DNA from: a bacterium
GTDB lineage: Bacteria > Desulfobacterota > Deferrisomatia > Deferrisomatales > BM512
DNA: 6,724 nucleotides
Direction: 5' to 3'
Assembly: GCA_009724975.1 (NCBI GenBank)
Contig: SRXB01000115.1
Coordinates: forward strand, 1 to 6,724
The notes under the pieces were generated by a model, which had not been told where the DNA came from, ran no database searches, and worked only from the letters and a program-made list of their open reading frames with translations. The position numbers were made by a program, and so were the translations under genes. This document shows, piece after piece, positions 1 through 5,631 of this stretch. Position 1 is the first letter of the stretch. Every line of letters starts with the position of its first letter.

Positions 1-1655
1 ACTTCGTCGCGGGTGGCGGTCTCGGGGAAGTTGACGGTCTTGGAGACGGCGTTGTTGGTGTGGCCCTGGAAGGCCGCCTGCATCTTTATGTGCTCTTCGG
101 GGGTGATGTCGTGGGCGGTGACGAAGGTTTTCTTCGCCTCTTCCGGCACGTTGTCCAGGTGGCTCAGCGCCTCGCCCTTGGCGAGTATCTTCATAAGCTC
201 TTCGGAGTAGAAGCCGCCCTTTTTCGCCGCCGCCTCGAAGACGGGGTTTATCTCCAGCATCTCGGTTCCGTCCATCACGCGGCGGATGAAGGCGAGCGAG
301 AAGAGGGGCTCTATGCCGCTTGAGCAACCCGCGAGGATGGAGATGGTGCCGGTGGGGGCGATGGTGGTGCGGGTGGCGTTGCGCACGGGGCGCGCGCCCT
401 TGGTGTCGTAGACGGAGCCCTTGAAGTTGGGGAAGGCTCCCCTCGCCTTGGCGAGGGCGCGGCTGGCCTCCATAGCCTCGTTGTCGATGTATTTCATCAC
501 GCGGCCAGCAAGCTCAAGCGATTCGGCGGAGCCGTAGGGGACTCCGAGCTTGTAGAGAAGGTCGGCCCAGCCCATGATGCCGAGGCCTATCTTGCGGTTG
601 GAGCGCGTCATTTCGGCTATTTCCGGCAACGGGTAGCGGTTTATGTCTACGATGTTGTCGAGAAAATGCACCGCCTCGCGCACCGTGGCCCCAAGCTTTT
701 TCCAGTCCAGGTCGCCGTTCTTGTTCATCCTGGCGAGGTTGAGCGAGCCGAGGTTGCATGATTCGTAGGGAAGTAGCGGCTGCTCGCCGCAAGGGTTTGT
801 GGCCTCTATCTCGCCGATGGCGGGGGTGGGGTTGTCGCGGTTCATGCGGTCGATGAAGATTATGCCGGGCTCGCCGGTGGCCCACGCCGACTCCACTATC
901 TGGTCGAAGATGAGGCGGGCGCGAAGCTTTTTGGCGGCCTTGCCGTCGCGGGGGTTGATAAGGTCGTACTCCTCGTCGGAGCGGACCGCCTCCATGAAAC
1001 TCTCGGTGATTGCGACCGAGAGGTTGAAATTTATCAGCACCGACTTGTCGTTCTTTACCGAGATGAACTCCTCTATGTCGGGGTGGTCGACCCTCAGCAT
1101 CCCCATGTTGGCGCCGCGTCGGGTTCCACCCTGCTTTATCATCTCGGTGGCGGTGTCGAAGACCTTCATGAAACTGATCGGGCCGCTGGAGACGCCGTTG
1201 GTGGAGCGCACCACGTCGTTTTTCGGGCGTATGCGGCTGAAGGAAAAGCCAGTGCCGCCGCCGGACTTGTGAATGAGGGCGGTGTTCTTCACCGTCTCGA
1301 AAATCGACTCCATGGTATCGCCCACGGGAAGGACGAAACACGCCGAAAGCTGGCCCAGCTCGCGCCCCGCGTTCATCAGGGTCGGGGAATTTGGCATGAA
1401 CTCAAGGGCCGCCATCATGTCGTAGAACTTTTCGGCCACCGCCTTCACGTCCGCGCCCTTGTCGTACTTGGCGTCGGCCTGCGCCACCGCCCACGCGACG
1501 CGGGCAAGCATCTCCGAGGGGGTCTCGGTCATCGTTCCCGCCTCGTTCTTGCGAAGATACCTGCGTTCGAGGACAGTAATCGCATTGTCTGAAAACGCGG
1601 GGGCGGGGCGGGTGGTGACGAGATCCTTGATCGCGCCCGAAGCGGACTGAGCCAT
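1..1655 (-). CDS. nrdJ: Class II (adenosylcobalamin-dependent) ribonucleoside-diphosphate reductase, N-terminal 551 residues, truncated by window edge
   Basis: This enzyme reduces ribonucleotides to deoxyribonucleotides in the cytoplasm, using adenosylcobalamin to form a thiyl radical, so it needs no oxygen. The frame is open from the ATG at 1655 to base 1; the last third of the protein lies outside the window. Visible motifs, in order: NSPTLMNAG, then Cys106 in QLSACFVLP, the KSGGGTG loop (130-136), QGGTRRGANMG (from 175), NPCGEQPLLPYESC with Cys289, Glu291 and Cys300, and PTGT (434-437). By family analogy Cys289 carries the thiyl radical, Glu291 assists, and Cys106/Cys300 form the reducing pair; the 11-residue Cys289-Cys300 spacing fits NrdJ. 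No N-terminal ATP-cone domain is present, so activity control by dATP at such a site is not expected. The start is fixed by AAGGAGG (1662-1668) six bases upstream. NrdR-like boxes precede it. Class II is chosen over class I from overall motif wording; the missing C terminus prevents a full check. Confidence 0.95.
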   Translation of the reverse strand, partial: MAQSASGAIKDLVTTRPAPAFSDNAITVLERRYLRKNEAGTMTETPSEMLARVAWAVAQADAKYDKGADVKAVAEKFYDMMAALEFMPNSPTLMNAGRELGQLSACFVLPVGDTMESIFETVKNTALIHKSGGGTGFSFSRIRPKNDVVRSTNGVSSGPISFMKVFDTATEMIKQGGTRRGANMGMLRVDHPDIEEFISVKNDKSVLINFNLSVAITESFMEAVRSDEEYDLINPRDGKAAKKLRARLIFDQIVESAWATGEPGIIFIDRMNRDNPTPAIGEIEATNPCGEQPLLPYESCNLGSLNLARMNKNGDLDWKKLGATVREAVHFLDNIVDINRYPLPEIAEMTRSNRKIGLGIMGWADLLYKLGVPYGSAESLELAGRVMKYIDNEAMEASRALAKARGAFPNFKGSVYDTKGARPVRNATRTTIAPTGTISILAGCSSGIEPLFSLAFIRRVMDGTEMLEINPVFEAAAKKGGFYSEELMKILAKGEALSHLDNVPEEAKKTFVTAHDITPEEHIKMQAAFQGHTNNAVSKTVNFPETATRDE

Positions 1656-1682
1656 AAAAAGCCTCCTTGAAAAACCTGGAAA

Positions 1683-1706
1683 GCCGAAAAAAGCCTTTTT
1701 CTCGGC
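1683..1706 (-). other. Weak hairpin in the nrdJ 5' leader
   Basis: GCCG and CGGC arms enclose an A-run and a T-run that also pair, giving an imperfect stem of about 10 pairs with one bulge and a GCC/GGC loop. It lies between the predicted nrdJ transcription start and the ribosome binding site. No U-tract follows it on the minus strand, so it is not an obvious terminator. Its role, if any, is unknown. Confidence 0.3.
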
Positions 1707-1716
1707 GAAAGCAAAA

Positions 1717-1732
1717 ACACCATAAATTGGGG
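1717..1732. promoter_or_regulatory. Second, weaker NrdR-box-like site upstream of nrdJ
   Basis: ACACCATAAATTGGGG agrees with most positions of the NrdR-box pattern acaCwAtATaTwGtgt, including ACAC, the central A/T tract and G at position 13. It mismatches at positions 5, 9, 14 and 16. It starts exactly 32 bp from the stronger box at 1749, a spacing typical of paired NrdR sites on one DNA face. It lies just downstream of the predicted transcription start. By itself the match is moderate; the spacing is what supports it. Confidence 0.6.
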
Positions 1733-1748
1733 GATGGTAAAGATGATG

Positions 1749-1764
1749 CCACAATATTTAGTGG
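1749..1764. promoter_or_regulatory. NrdR box overlapping the nrdJ -10 element
   Basis: CCACAATATTTAGTGG is an imperfect palindrome that matches the NrdR-box pattern acaCwAtATaTwGtgt at every conserved core position (C4, A6, A8, T9, T11, G13, plus t14 and g15). NrdR is the ATP-cone repressor of ribonucleotide reductase genes in many bacteria. The site covers the predicted -10 hexamer of nrdJ, so binding would block RNA polymerase. nrdR itself is not in the window. Confidence 0.75.
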
Positions 1765-1779
1765 CGCGAAGATTTTCAA
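1751..1779 (-). promoter_or_regulatory. Predicted sigma70-type promoter of nrdJ
   Basis: On the minus strand, TTGAAA (1779-1774) and TATTGT (1756-1751) are separated by 17 bases, matching TTGACA/TATAAT at 5 and 4 of 6 positions. Transcription would start near 1744, leaving a leader of about 90 nt. The -10 lies inside an NrdR-like box, and the -35 begins only two bases beyond the U-tract of the preceding gene's terminator. Confidence 0.6.
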
Positions 1780-1781
1780 GC

Positions 1782-1815
1782 AAAAAAAGAGCGCCTCACG
1801 GGGGAGACGCTCTTT
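1782..1815 (-). terminator. Rho-independent terminator of the 1852-2274 gene
   Basis: AAAGAGCG and CGCTCTTT form a perfect 8-bp stem, extended inward by a G-T pair and CTC/GAG around a short CCCCGT loop, about 12 pairs in all. On the minus strand a run of seven T follows. It lies 37 bases past the stop codon of the upstream minus-strand gene and just ahead of the nrdJ promoter, so it separates the two transcription units. The plus strand also has a short T-run after the stem, but no plus-strand gene leads into it. Confidence 0.9.
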
Positions 1816-1851
1816 AATTTTTCGCAACCATTTATAACCAAAGAGGTTTTA

Positions 1852-2274
1852 TTAATTCAGATTATTTTTGGCCCTTCTCCGGAAAGGGTTGAGCCTGCTT
1901 TTGGGTTTGCCCCTCCCCTCCTGGGCCTGCACGTCGCCATCGGTGAACATGGAGGGAGGGAGGACCGACCGGGCGTCCTTGAAGACCTTCTTGGCGCGCG
2001 ATATGCGCTCTATCGCCTCGCGCATGCGCTCGATCTCGCGCTGGTTCTCCTCGATGCGGGAGATTAGCGCCTTTATCTCGTCGTCGGCGAAAAAATCCTC
2101 GCTTCCGGCCAGGTGGGTGGAGACCACGAGGCTGCCAAGGTCGCGCAGGTCGCCCTTTAGCTTTTTGGAAAGCGCGCTTATCCGCATCTTCTTTTTCATG
2201 ATGCGGCTTTTTTTGGATGTTTCGAAGGCCAGCAGGGAAAGCCCCTTGCCCGGCCCCTTTAAAAACTTCGCCAT
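1852..2274 (-). CDS. Hypothetical 140-residue basic coiled-coil protein
   Basis: I do not recognise the family. The N-terminal third is rich in Lys and Arg (KKSRIMKKKMR and KKLKGD near residues 21-42). The middle, about residues 63-93, is a charged heptad-like helix (DEIKALISRIEENQREIERM...) that looks like a coiled coil. The C-terminal tail is basic (PKSRLNPFRRRAKNN). There is no signal peptide, membrane segment or Cys pair, so it is probably cytoplasmic; nucleic-acid or self association is only a guess. The layout loosely resembles small coiled-coil proteins that pair a 'K..I..L.KK' helix with an acidic EIK..I..I helix. The ATG at 2274 is preferred over an in-frame start at 2334, because a strong promoter (2306-2334) overlaps that extension and GGAG sits five bases before 2274. 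It forms a monocistronic unit with its own promoter and terminator, divergent from nth. Confidence 0.7.
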   Translation of the reverse strand: MAKFLKGPGKGLSLLAFETSKKSRIMKKKMRISALSKKLKGDLRDLGSLVVSTHLAGSEDFFADDEIKALISRIEENQREIERMREAIERISRAKKVFKDARSVLPPSMFTDGDVQAQEGRGKPKSRLNPFRRRAKNNLN

Positions 2275-2305
2275 CACCTCTCCGTCAGTGGTCTGAACCC
2301 CTGTG

Positions 2306-2334
2306 AATCTATTACCAACCCCGCCCCCTGTCAA
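2306..2334 (-). promoter_or_regulatory. Strong sigma70-type promoter for the coiled-coil protein gene
   Basis: On the minus strand, TTGACA (2334-2329, a perfect -35) is followed after 17 bases by TAGATT (2311-2306, 4 of 6 positions of TATAAT). Transcription would start near 2299, giving a leader of about 25 nt before the ATG at 2274. Its position excludes the longer ORF starting at 2334. Confidence 0.75.
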
Positions 2335-2382
2335 GCCGACGCCTTTTTCGGCGGCGCATCTTTGTGTTACCCTCTTTGGACG

Positions 2383-3048
2383 ATGAAAAAGAAAAGCGGT
2401 GAGGCCCAGCGCCTGGAAAAAATCCTAGATACCCTCACGCATGGAGGCAAAGCGCCAAAACCCGGGCTCGACTACGCCTCGGCGTGGGAGCAGCTTGTAG
2501 CCACCATTCTCTCGGCCCAGTGCACCGACGAGAGAGTCAACCTCACCACCCCCGCCCTCTTCGCCGCCTACGCGGGGCCAAAAGAGCTGGCGAATGCGAA
2601 GGTGGAAGATGTGGAGCTAATAATCCGCTCCATCGGCCTTTACCGGAACAAGGCCAAAAACATAGTAGAAACGGCGAAGATAATAACCGAAAAGTTCGGG
2701 GGCGAGGTCCCGCCGGTGCGCGAAGAGCTTGAAAAGCTTCCCGGGGTAGGACGCAAGACCGCCTCGGTGGTGCTGGCCCAGGGTTTCGGCGTACCGGCCT
2801 TCGCCGTGGACACCCACGTGGGCCGCGTCTCTACCCGCATGGGGTTTTCCCCCTCCCCCGACCCGCTGGTGACGGAAAAACATTTGACCGCGCTCCTTTT
2901 GCCGGAAAAATGGCGCGACGCCCACCTCATCCTGATAAACCATGGCCGCAAATACTGCATGGCCCGCTCGCCCGACTGTGAAAACTGCCCCGTCGGCGCC
3001 CTCTGCCCCGCGATAGGGGTGAAAAGAAAAAATGAAACCGGCGGTTGA
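2383..3048 (+). CDS. nth: Endonuclease III (DNA glycosylase/AP lyase)
   Basis: This base-excision repair enzyme removes oxidised pyrimidines and cleaves the resulting abasic site. The 221-residue protein is close to the family norm (211 in E. coli). It shows LLSAQ-like VATILSAQCTD near residue 50, then the helix-hairpin-helix LPGVGRKTA with the catalytic Lys125, and the catalytic Asp143 in FAVDTHVGR, 18 residues later as in E. coli (K120/D138). The C-terminal [4Fe-4S] cluster has the exact C-x6-C-x2-C-x5-C spacing at Cys192, 199, 202 and 208. The ATG at 2383 is chosen; a TTG at 2362 would add seven unconserved residues (CYPLW...). Neither has a good ribosome binding site (only GGAC close to the ATG), so the start is less sure than the identity. 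It overlaps recO by 17 bp, implying co-transcription. I could not identify a convincing promoter in 2275-2382. Confidence 0.97.
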   Translation: MKKKSGEAQRLEKILDTLTHGGKAPKPGLDYASAWEQLVATILSAQCTDERVNLTTPALFAAYAGPKELANAKVEDVELIIRSIGLYRNKAKNIVETAKIITEKFGGEVPPVREELEKLPGVGRKTASVVLAQGFGVPAFAVDTHVGRVSTRMGFSPSPDPLVTEKHLTALLLPEKWRDAHLILINHGRKYCMARSPDCENCPVGALCPAIGVKRKNETGG

Positions 3049-3772
3049 CCTCGCCTACCTCCTCCGGTCGGTCAAATACCGCGATTCGGATCTGGTTGTA
3101 ACGATACTGACCCGCTCCCACGGCCCCGTCGCCCTTCTGGCGAGGGGTGCGAGAAAATCGAAAAAGCGCTTCGGCGGCGCGCTGGACTATGGCCGCCTCT
3201 TCAGCGCCGAATTCACCCTCCCGAAAGAGAGCGGCCTCGGGACACTCTCCTCGGTGGCCCTCAAAGAGGATTTCCCCGTCGCCGTGGCGACCCTTGAGGG
3301 CCACGCGGCGGTGGGCCACGCTCTGGAAGTGTTGCGTCTCCTCGCAAGGGAGGGCGACCAAAGCCCCGAGCCCTTCTCCCTTCTCGACGCATTCCTGCGC
3401 GCCCTCCAAAAAGGCGCCGACCCTTTAAGCCTCGCCCGCGTCTTCCAGATAAAGGCGGCGGCGCTGGCCGGATACTCCCTCGCCGACCCTTTTTGCGCCT
3501 CCTGCGGAGAAAAGCTGGAGGAAAAAGCCTTCTTCGAGGGTGGAAAGCTCCACTGCGGCCAATGCCGCCCACCGAGCGCGGCTACTCTCTGCGCCGGAGC
3601 GCTTAAAACGGTGGTGGCGGCGGCCTCGCTCGCCCCCGCATCCCTCGGGTCGCTAAAAATCTCGCGGGTGATAGACTCTGAACTGGGCCCCTTCATCGAG
3701 GAGAGGCTGACCAGAGCCCTTGGGGGCGAGCCAAAATCCCTCGCCGCCCTGAGGGCTCTTCTCGCCGATTGA
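3032..3772 (+). CDS. recO: DNA repair and recombination protein RecO
   Basis: RecO works with RecR (and RecF) to displace SSB and load RecA on single-stranded gaps. The 246-residue product has the family's usual length and order: an N-terminal OB-fold (about 1-80) containing LLARGARKSKKRFGGAL, with the basic residues typical of RecO DNA binding, then a helical region. A zinc-finger follows with CASC at 155-158 and CGQC at 175-178. The helical tail ends at LLAD. The ATG at 3032 lies inside the end of nth, 17 bp before the nth stop finishes; only a distant AGGGG or GAAAAG could serve as ribosome binding site, so expression probably depends on translational coupling to nth. The recO stop TGA is part of the -35 of the next gene's promoter. 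In several Deltaproteobacteria recO precedes glyQS directly; here one gene intervenes. Confidence 0.95.
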   Translation: MKPAVDLAYLLRSVKYRDSDLVVTILTRSHGPVALLARGARKSKKRFGGALDYGRLFSAEFTLPKESGLGTLSSVALKEDFPVAVATLEGHAAVGHALEVLRLLAREGDQSPEPFSLLDAFLRALQKGADPLSLARVFQIKAAALAGYSLADPFCASCGEKLEEKAFFEGGKLHCGQCRPPSAATLCAGALKTVVAAASLAPASLGSLKISRVIDSELGPFIEERLTRALGGEPKSLAALRALLAD

Positions 3773-3798
3773 CCCGACGCACAGAAATCTGCTAGAAT
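3769..3798 (+). promoter_or_regulatory. Predicted sigma70-type promoter of the enoyl-reductase-like gene
   Basis: TTGACC (3769-3774, 5 of 6) and TAGAAT (3793-3798, 5 of 6) are 18 bases apart. The -35 includes the recO stop codon. Transcription would start near 3805, giving a leader of about 60 nt. The -10 sits inside the inverted repeat 3782-3803. Confidence 0.7.
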
Positions 3799-3803
3799 TT
3801 CTG
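3782..3803. repeat. Inverted repeat over the -10 element (candidate operator)
   Basis: CAGAAAT (3782-3788) and ATTTCTG (3797-3803) are perfect 7-bp arms separated by 8 bases that hold most of the -10 hexamer. The symmetry and placement fit a dimeric repressor site, but I recognise no known regulator's consensus. No T-run follows, so it is not a clear recO terminator. Confidence 0.45.
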
Positions 3804-3842
3804 GTTCCACAAACCAGCGCCCGCGAAACTAAAATCGGGCGC
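3801..3842 (+). other. Two adjacent hairpins in the leader of the enoyl-reductase-like mRNA
   Basis: CTGGTT (3801-3806) pairs with AACCAG (3812-3817) around a 5-base loop, and GCGCCCG (3817-3823) pairs with CGGGCGC (3836-3842) around a 12-base A-rich loop. The second stem ends 11 bases before the AAGGAG ribosome binding site. Neither is followed by a T-run. They may stabilise or tune the leader; no known riboswitch is recognised. Confidence 0.4.
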
Positions 3843-3853
3843 CAAAAACCAAG

Positions 3854-3859
3854 AAGGAG
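3854..3859 (+). promoter_or_regulatory. Ribosome binding site that fixes a TTG start
   Basis: AAGGAG lies eight bases before TTG at 3868. There is no ATG or GTG at a suitable distance in the same frame, and the glycine-rich cofactor loop begins at residue 15 from this TTG, as expected for the family. Confidence 0.8.
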
Positions 3860-3867
3860 TACCCATA

Positions 3868-4668
3868 TTGCGTTCCAAAGCACTTAGCGGAAAATGGTTT
3901 CTGGCCCTTGGGGCCTCAAGCGGCTTCGGCGCGGCCACCTGCAGGCGCATGGCGAAGGCGGGCATGAACATTTTCGGCGTTCACCTCGACAGGAAGCAGA
4001 GCATGCCCGCGGTGGAGGCGCTCATCGACGAGTTGAAGGCCGAAGGTGTTCAAGTCCACTTCTTCAACGTGAACGCCGCCGACGCGGACAAGCGCGCCGA
4101 GGTCCTCGACGAGTTCCGCGAAATCGTCGGAAGCAACGTCAAAATCCGCGTCCTGATGCACACCCTCGCCTACGGGACACTCAAGCCCTTCGTCGACGAC
4201 AACGCCGCCAACCAGATAAACCAGTCCAACATGGACATGACCTCCAACGTCATGGCCCACAGCCTGGTCTACTGGGTGCAGGACATTATGGCCCGCGACA
4301 TGTTCGAGAAAAACTCGCGCATCTACGCCATGACCTCCTCCGGCGGAACCCGCATAATGCCCACCTACGGCGCGGTATCGGCGGCCAAGGCCGCCCTTGA
4401 GTCGCACTGCAGGCAGCTCGCGGTGGAGCTTGCCCCCTACGGCATTACGGTAAACGCGATCCGCGCTGGAGTCACCGACACGCCGGCGCTGCGCAAAATC
4501 CCGGGCCACGAGGAGATGCTGAACCTCGCCATCTCCAGAAACCCCTCCGGCAGGCTCACCACTCCCCAGGACGTGGCGGAGGCGATAGCGGTCTTATCCG
4601 AGCCGGGCACCTACTGGATGACCGGCAACACCATCGGCGTAGACGGCGGCGAAGACATAGTAGGTTAA
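3868..4668 (+). CDS. Enoyl-ACP reductase-like short-chain dehydrogenase (FabL/FabI type)
   Basis: This is a 266-residue cytoplasmic NAD(P)H-dependent oxidoreductase with a Rossmann fold. The nucleotide loop is G15-ASS-G19-F-G21, and a conserved core runs to the C-terminal TGNTIGVDGGE. The catalytic pair is Tyr167 and Lys174, i.e. Tyr-x6-Lys as in enoyl-ACP reductases, not the Tyr-x3-Lys of FabG and most SDRs. The GxxxGxG loop, Ser157 ten residues before Tyr167 and SSxGxxR nearby resemble Bacillus FabL more than E. coli FabI, which has an altered glycine loop and a Tyr at that place. The likely job is the last reduction of fatty-acid elongation, with HLDRK (about 35-39) hinting at NADPH; other enoyl-thioester reductions are possible. 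It starts at TTG, has its own promoter overlapping the recO stop, and is followed by a hairpin. No fab genes are adjacent, so the function rests on motifs alone. Confidence 0.75.
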   Translation: MRSKALSGKWFLALGASSGFGAATCRRMAKAGMNIFGVHLDRKQSMPAVEALIDELKAEGVQVHFFNVNAADADKRAEVLDEFREIVGSNVKIRVLMHTLAYGTLKPFVDDNAANQINQSNMDMTSNVMAHSLVYWVQDIMARDMFEKNSRIYAMTSSGGTRIMPTYGAVSAAKAALESHCRQLAVELAPYGITVNAIRAGVTDTPALRKIPGHEEMLNLAISRNPSGRLTTPQDVAEAIAVLSEPGTYWMTGNTIGVDGGEDIVG

Positions 4669-4673
4669 TGCAA

Positions 4674-4722
4674 TCTGGCCCCGTGGCGGGGCCCTAAACC
4701 CCGCCACGGCCTTTTCGCCAGA
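4674..4722 (+). terminator. GC-rich hairpin, likely terminator or attenuator between the reductase gene and glyQ
   Basis: CCGTGGCGGGG (4681-4691) and CCCCGCCACGG (4699-4709) form a perfect 11-bp stem with a 7-base loop, followed by CCTTTTC. An outer pair of arms, TCTGGC (4674-4679) and GCCAGA (4717-4722), can close around it, enclosing the short T-run. It begins six bases after the stop codon. The T-run is short, so termination may be partial; no separate glyQ promoter is obvious downstream. Confidence 0.7.
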
Positions 4723-4739
4723 TAAAAAATTTCAACTTT

Positions 4740-4744
4740 GGAGG
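4740..4744 (+). promoter_or_regulatory. Ribosome binding site of glyQ
   Basis: GGAGG lies five bases before the ATG at 4750. It overlaps the in-frame TTG at 4738, which rules out that TTG as the real start. Confidence 0.85.
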
Positions 4745-4749
4745 AAAAA

Positions 4750-5631
4750 ATGACCTTTCAGGAGGTTATACTCCGGCTTCAGGAGTTCTGGGCCAAAAAG
4801 GGCTGCGTCATCGCCCAGCCTTACGACATCGAAGTCGGCGCGGGAACCATGAACCCCCATACCTTCCTGCGGTGCCTTGGGCCGGAGCCGTGGAACGTCG
4901 CCTACGTGGAGCCCTCAAGAAGGCCCACCGACGGGCGCTACGGGCAAAACCCCAACCGCCTCCAGCACTATTACCAGTACCAGGTCATTTTGAAGCCCTC
5001 CCCCGACGACATACTTGAGCAATACCTCGACAGCCTGCGCGCGCTCGGCATCGACCCTCTGGACCACGACATACGCTTCGTCGAGGACGACTGGGAATCC
5101 CCCACCCTCGGCGCGTGGGGCCTCGGCTGGGAGGTATGGCTCGACGGCATGGAAATCACCCAGTTCACCTACTTCCAGCAGGCGGGCGGCATAGATTGCA
5201 GGCCCGTGAGCGGCGAAATCACCTACGGCCTTGAGCGCATAGCGATGTACCTGCAGGGCGTCGACAACGTCTACGACCTCGTCTGGACCGAAGGGGTCCT
5301 CTACGGCGACGTCCACCACCAGGGCGAGGTTGAGGGCTCTACCTACAACTTCGACGAATCGGACGCCGACATGCTCTTCAAGCTGATGGACATGTACGAG
5401 GGCGAGGCGAAAAGGCTCCTGGAGAAGGGACTGGTCCTCCCTGGCTACGATTACACCCTCAAGTGCTCGCACACCTTCAACCTTCTGGACGCACGCGGCG
5501 CGATAAGCGTAACCGAGCGCACCCGCTTCATCGGCAGGGTCCGCGACCTGGCCCGCACCGCGGCCTTCGCCTACGTCGCCCAGCGCGAAGAGATGGGCTA
5601 CCCCCTCATCAAGAACAAGGAAGGTGCGTGA
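4750..5631 (+). CDS. glyQ: Glycyl-tRNA synthetase alpha subunit
   Basis: The alpha subunit carries the class II catalytic core that activates glycine with ATP, in a heterotetramer-type enzyme with the beta subunit. The product is 293 residues (about 300 in E. coli) and is full length. The N terminus MTFQEVILRLQEFWAKKGC and the hallmark VEPSRRPTDGRYGQNPNR (E54-R70, motif 2 region, ATP and glycine contacts) are clear, as is EITQFTYFQQAGG (135-147) followed by ITYGLERIAMYLQ (motif 3 region). The downstream region through the conserved ARGAISVTER segment is also normal. The start ATG has GGAGG five bases upstream. It shares one base with glyS in TGATG, so the two subunits are translationally coupled, which suits equal stoichiometry. 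It lies after a hairpin that may modulate readthrough from the reductase gene. No T-box leader is present. Confidence 0.98.
   Translation: MTFQEVILRLQEFWAKKGCVIAQPYDIEVGAGTMNPHTFLRCLGPEPWNVAYVEPSRRPTDGRYGQNPNRLQHYYQYQVILKPSPDDILEQYLDSLRALGIDPLDHDIRFVEDDWESPTLGAWGLGWEVWLDGMEITQFTYFQQAGGIDCRPVSGEITYGLERIAMYLQGVDNVYDLVWTEGVLYGDVHHQGEVEGSTYNFDESDADMLFKLMDMYEGEAKRLLEKGLVLPGYDYTLKCSHTFNLLDARGAISVTERTRFIGRVRDLARTAAFAYVAQREEMGYPLIKNKEGA

Noticed and set aside
514..1827. Long minus-strand frames at 514-1341 and 1402-1827, and plus-strand frames over 799-1592.
   Set aside because: They lie in other frames over nrdJ, whose true frame is conserved motif by motif. Their compositions (Arg/His/Pro-rich) are typical of codon-bias shadows.
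1656..1850. Cobalamin riboswitch before the B12-dependent reductase (a GCCACT hexamer lies at 1760-1765 on the minus strand).
   Set aside because: The predicted leader is only about 90 nt, the hexamer lies at the promoter upstream of the start site, and no recognisable B12-box context is present. The hexamer is part of the NrdR-like box.
1868..2296. Plus-strand 142-residue frame antisense to the coiled-coil gene.
   Set aside because: It has no ribosome binding site or recognisable motif, and the minus-strand gene has promoter, start site and terminator in the right places.
2335..2365. Hairpin-like GCCGACGCC/GGCGGCGC with a T-run upstream of nth, considered as a terminator.
   Set aside because: The stem has mismatches, the T-run lies in the loop, and no plus-strand gene leads into it.
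3187..3810. Minus-strand 207-residue frame antisense to recO.
   Set aside because: The recO frame has the zinc finger and family length; the antisense product is Arg/Ser/Ala-rich shadow sequence.
4669..4749. T-box leader for glyQS.
   Set aside because: The 81-base gap is too short and lacks a T-box sequence or specifier stem; T-boxes are mainly a Gram-positive feature.
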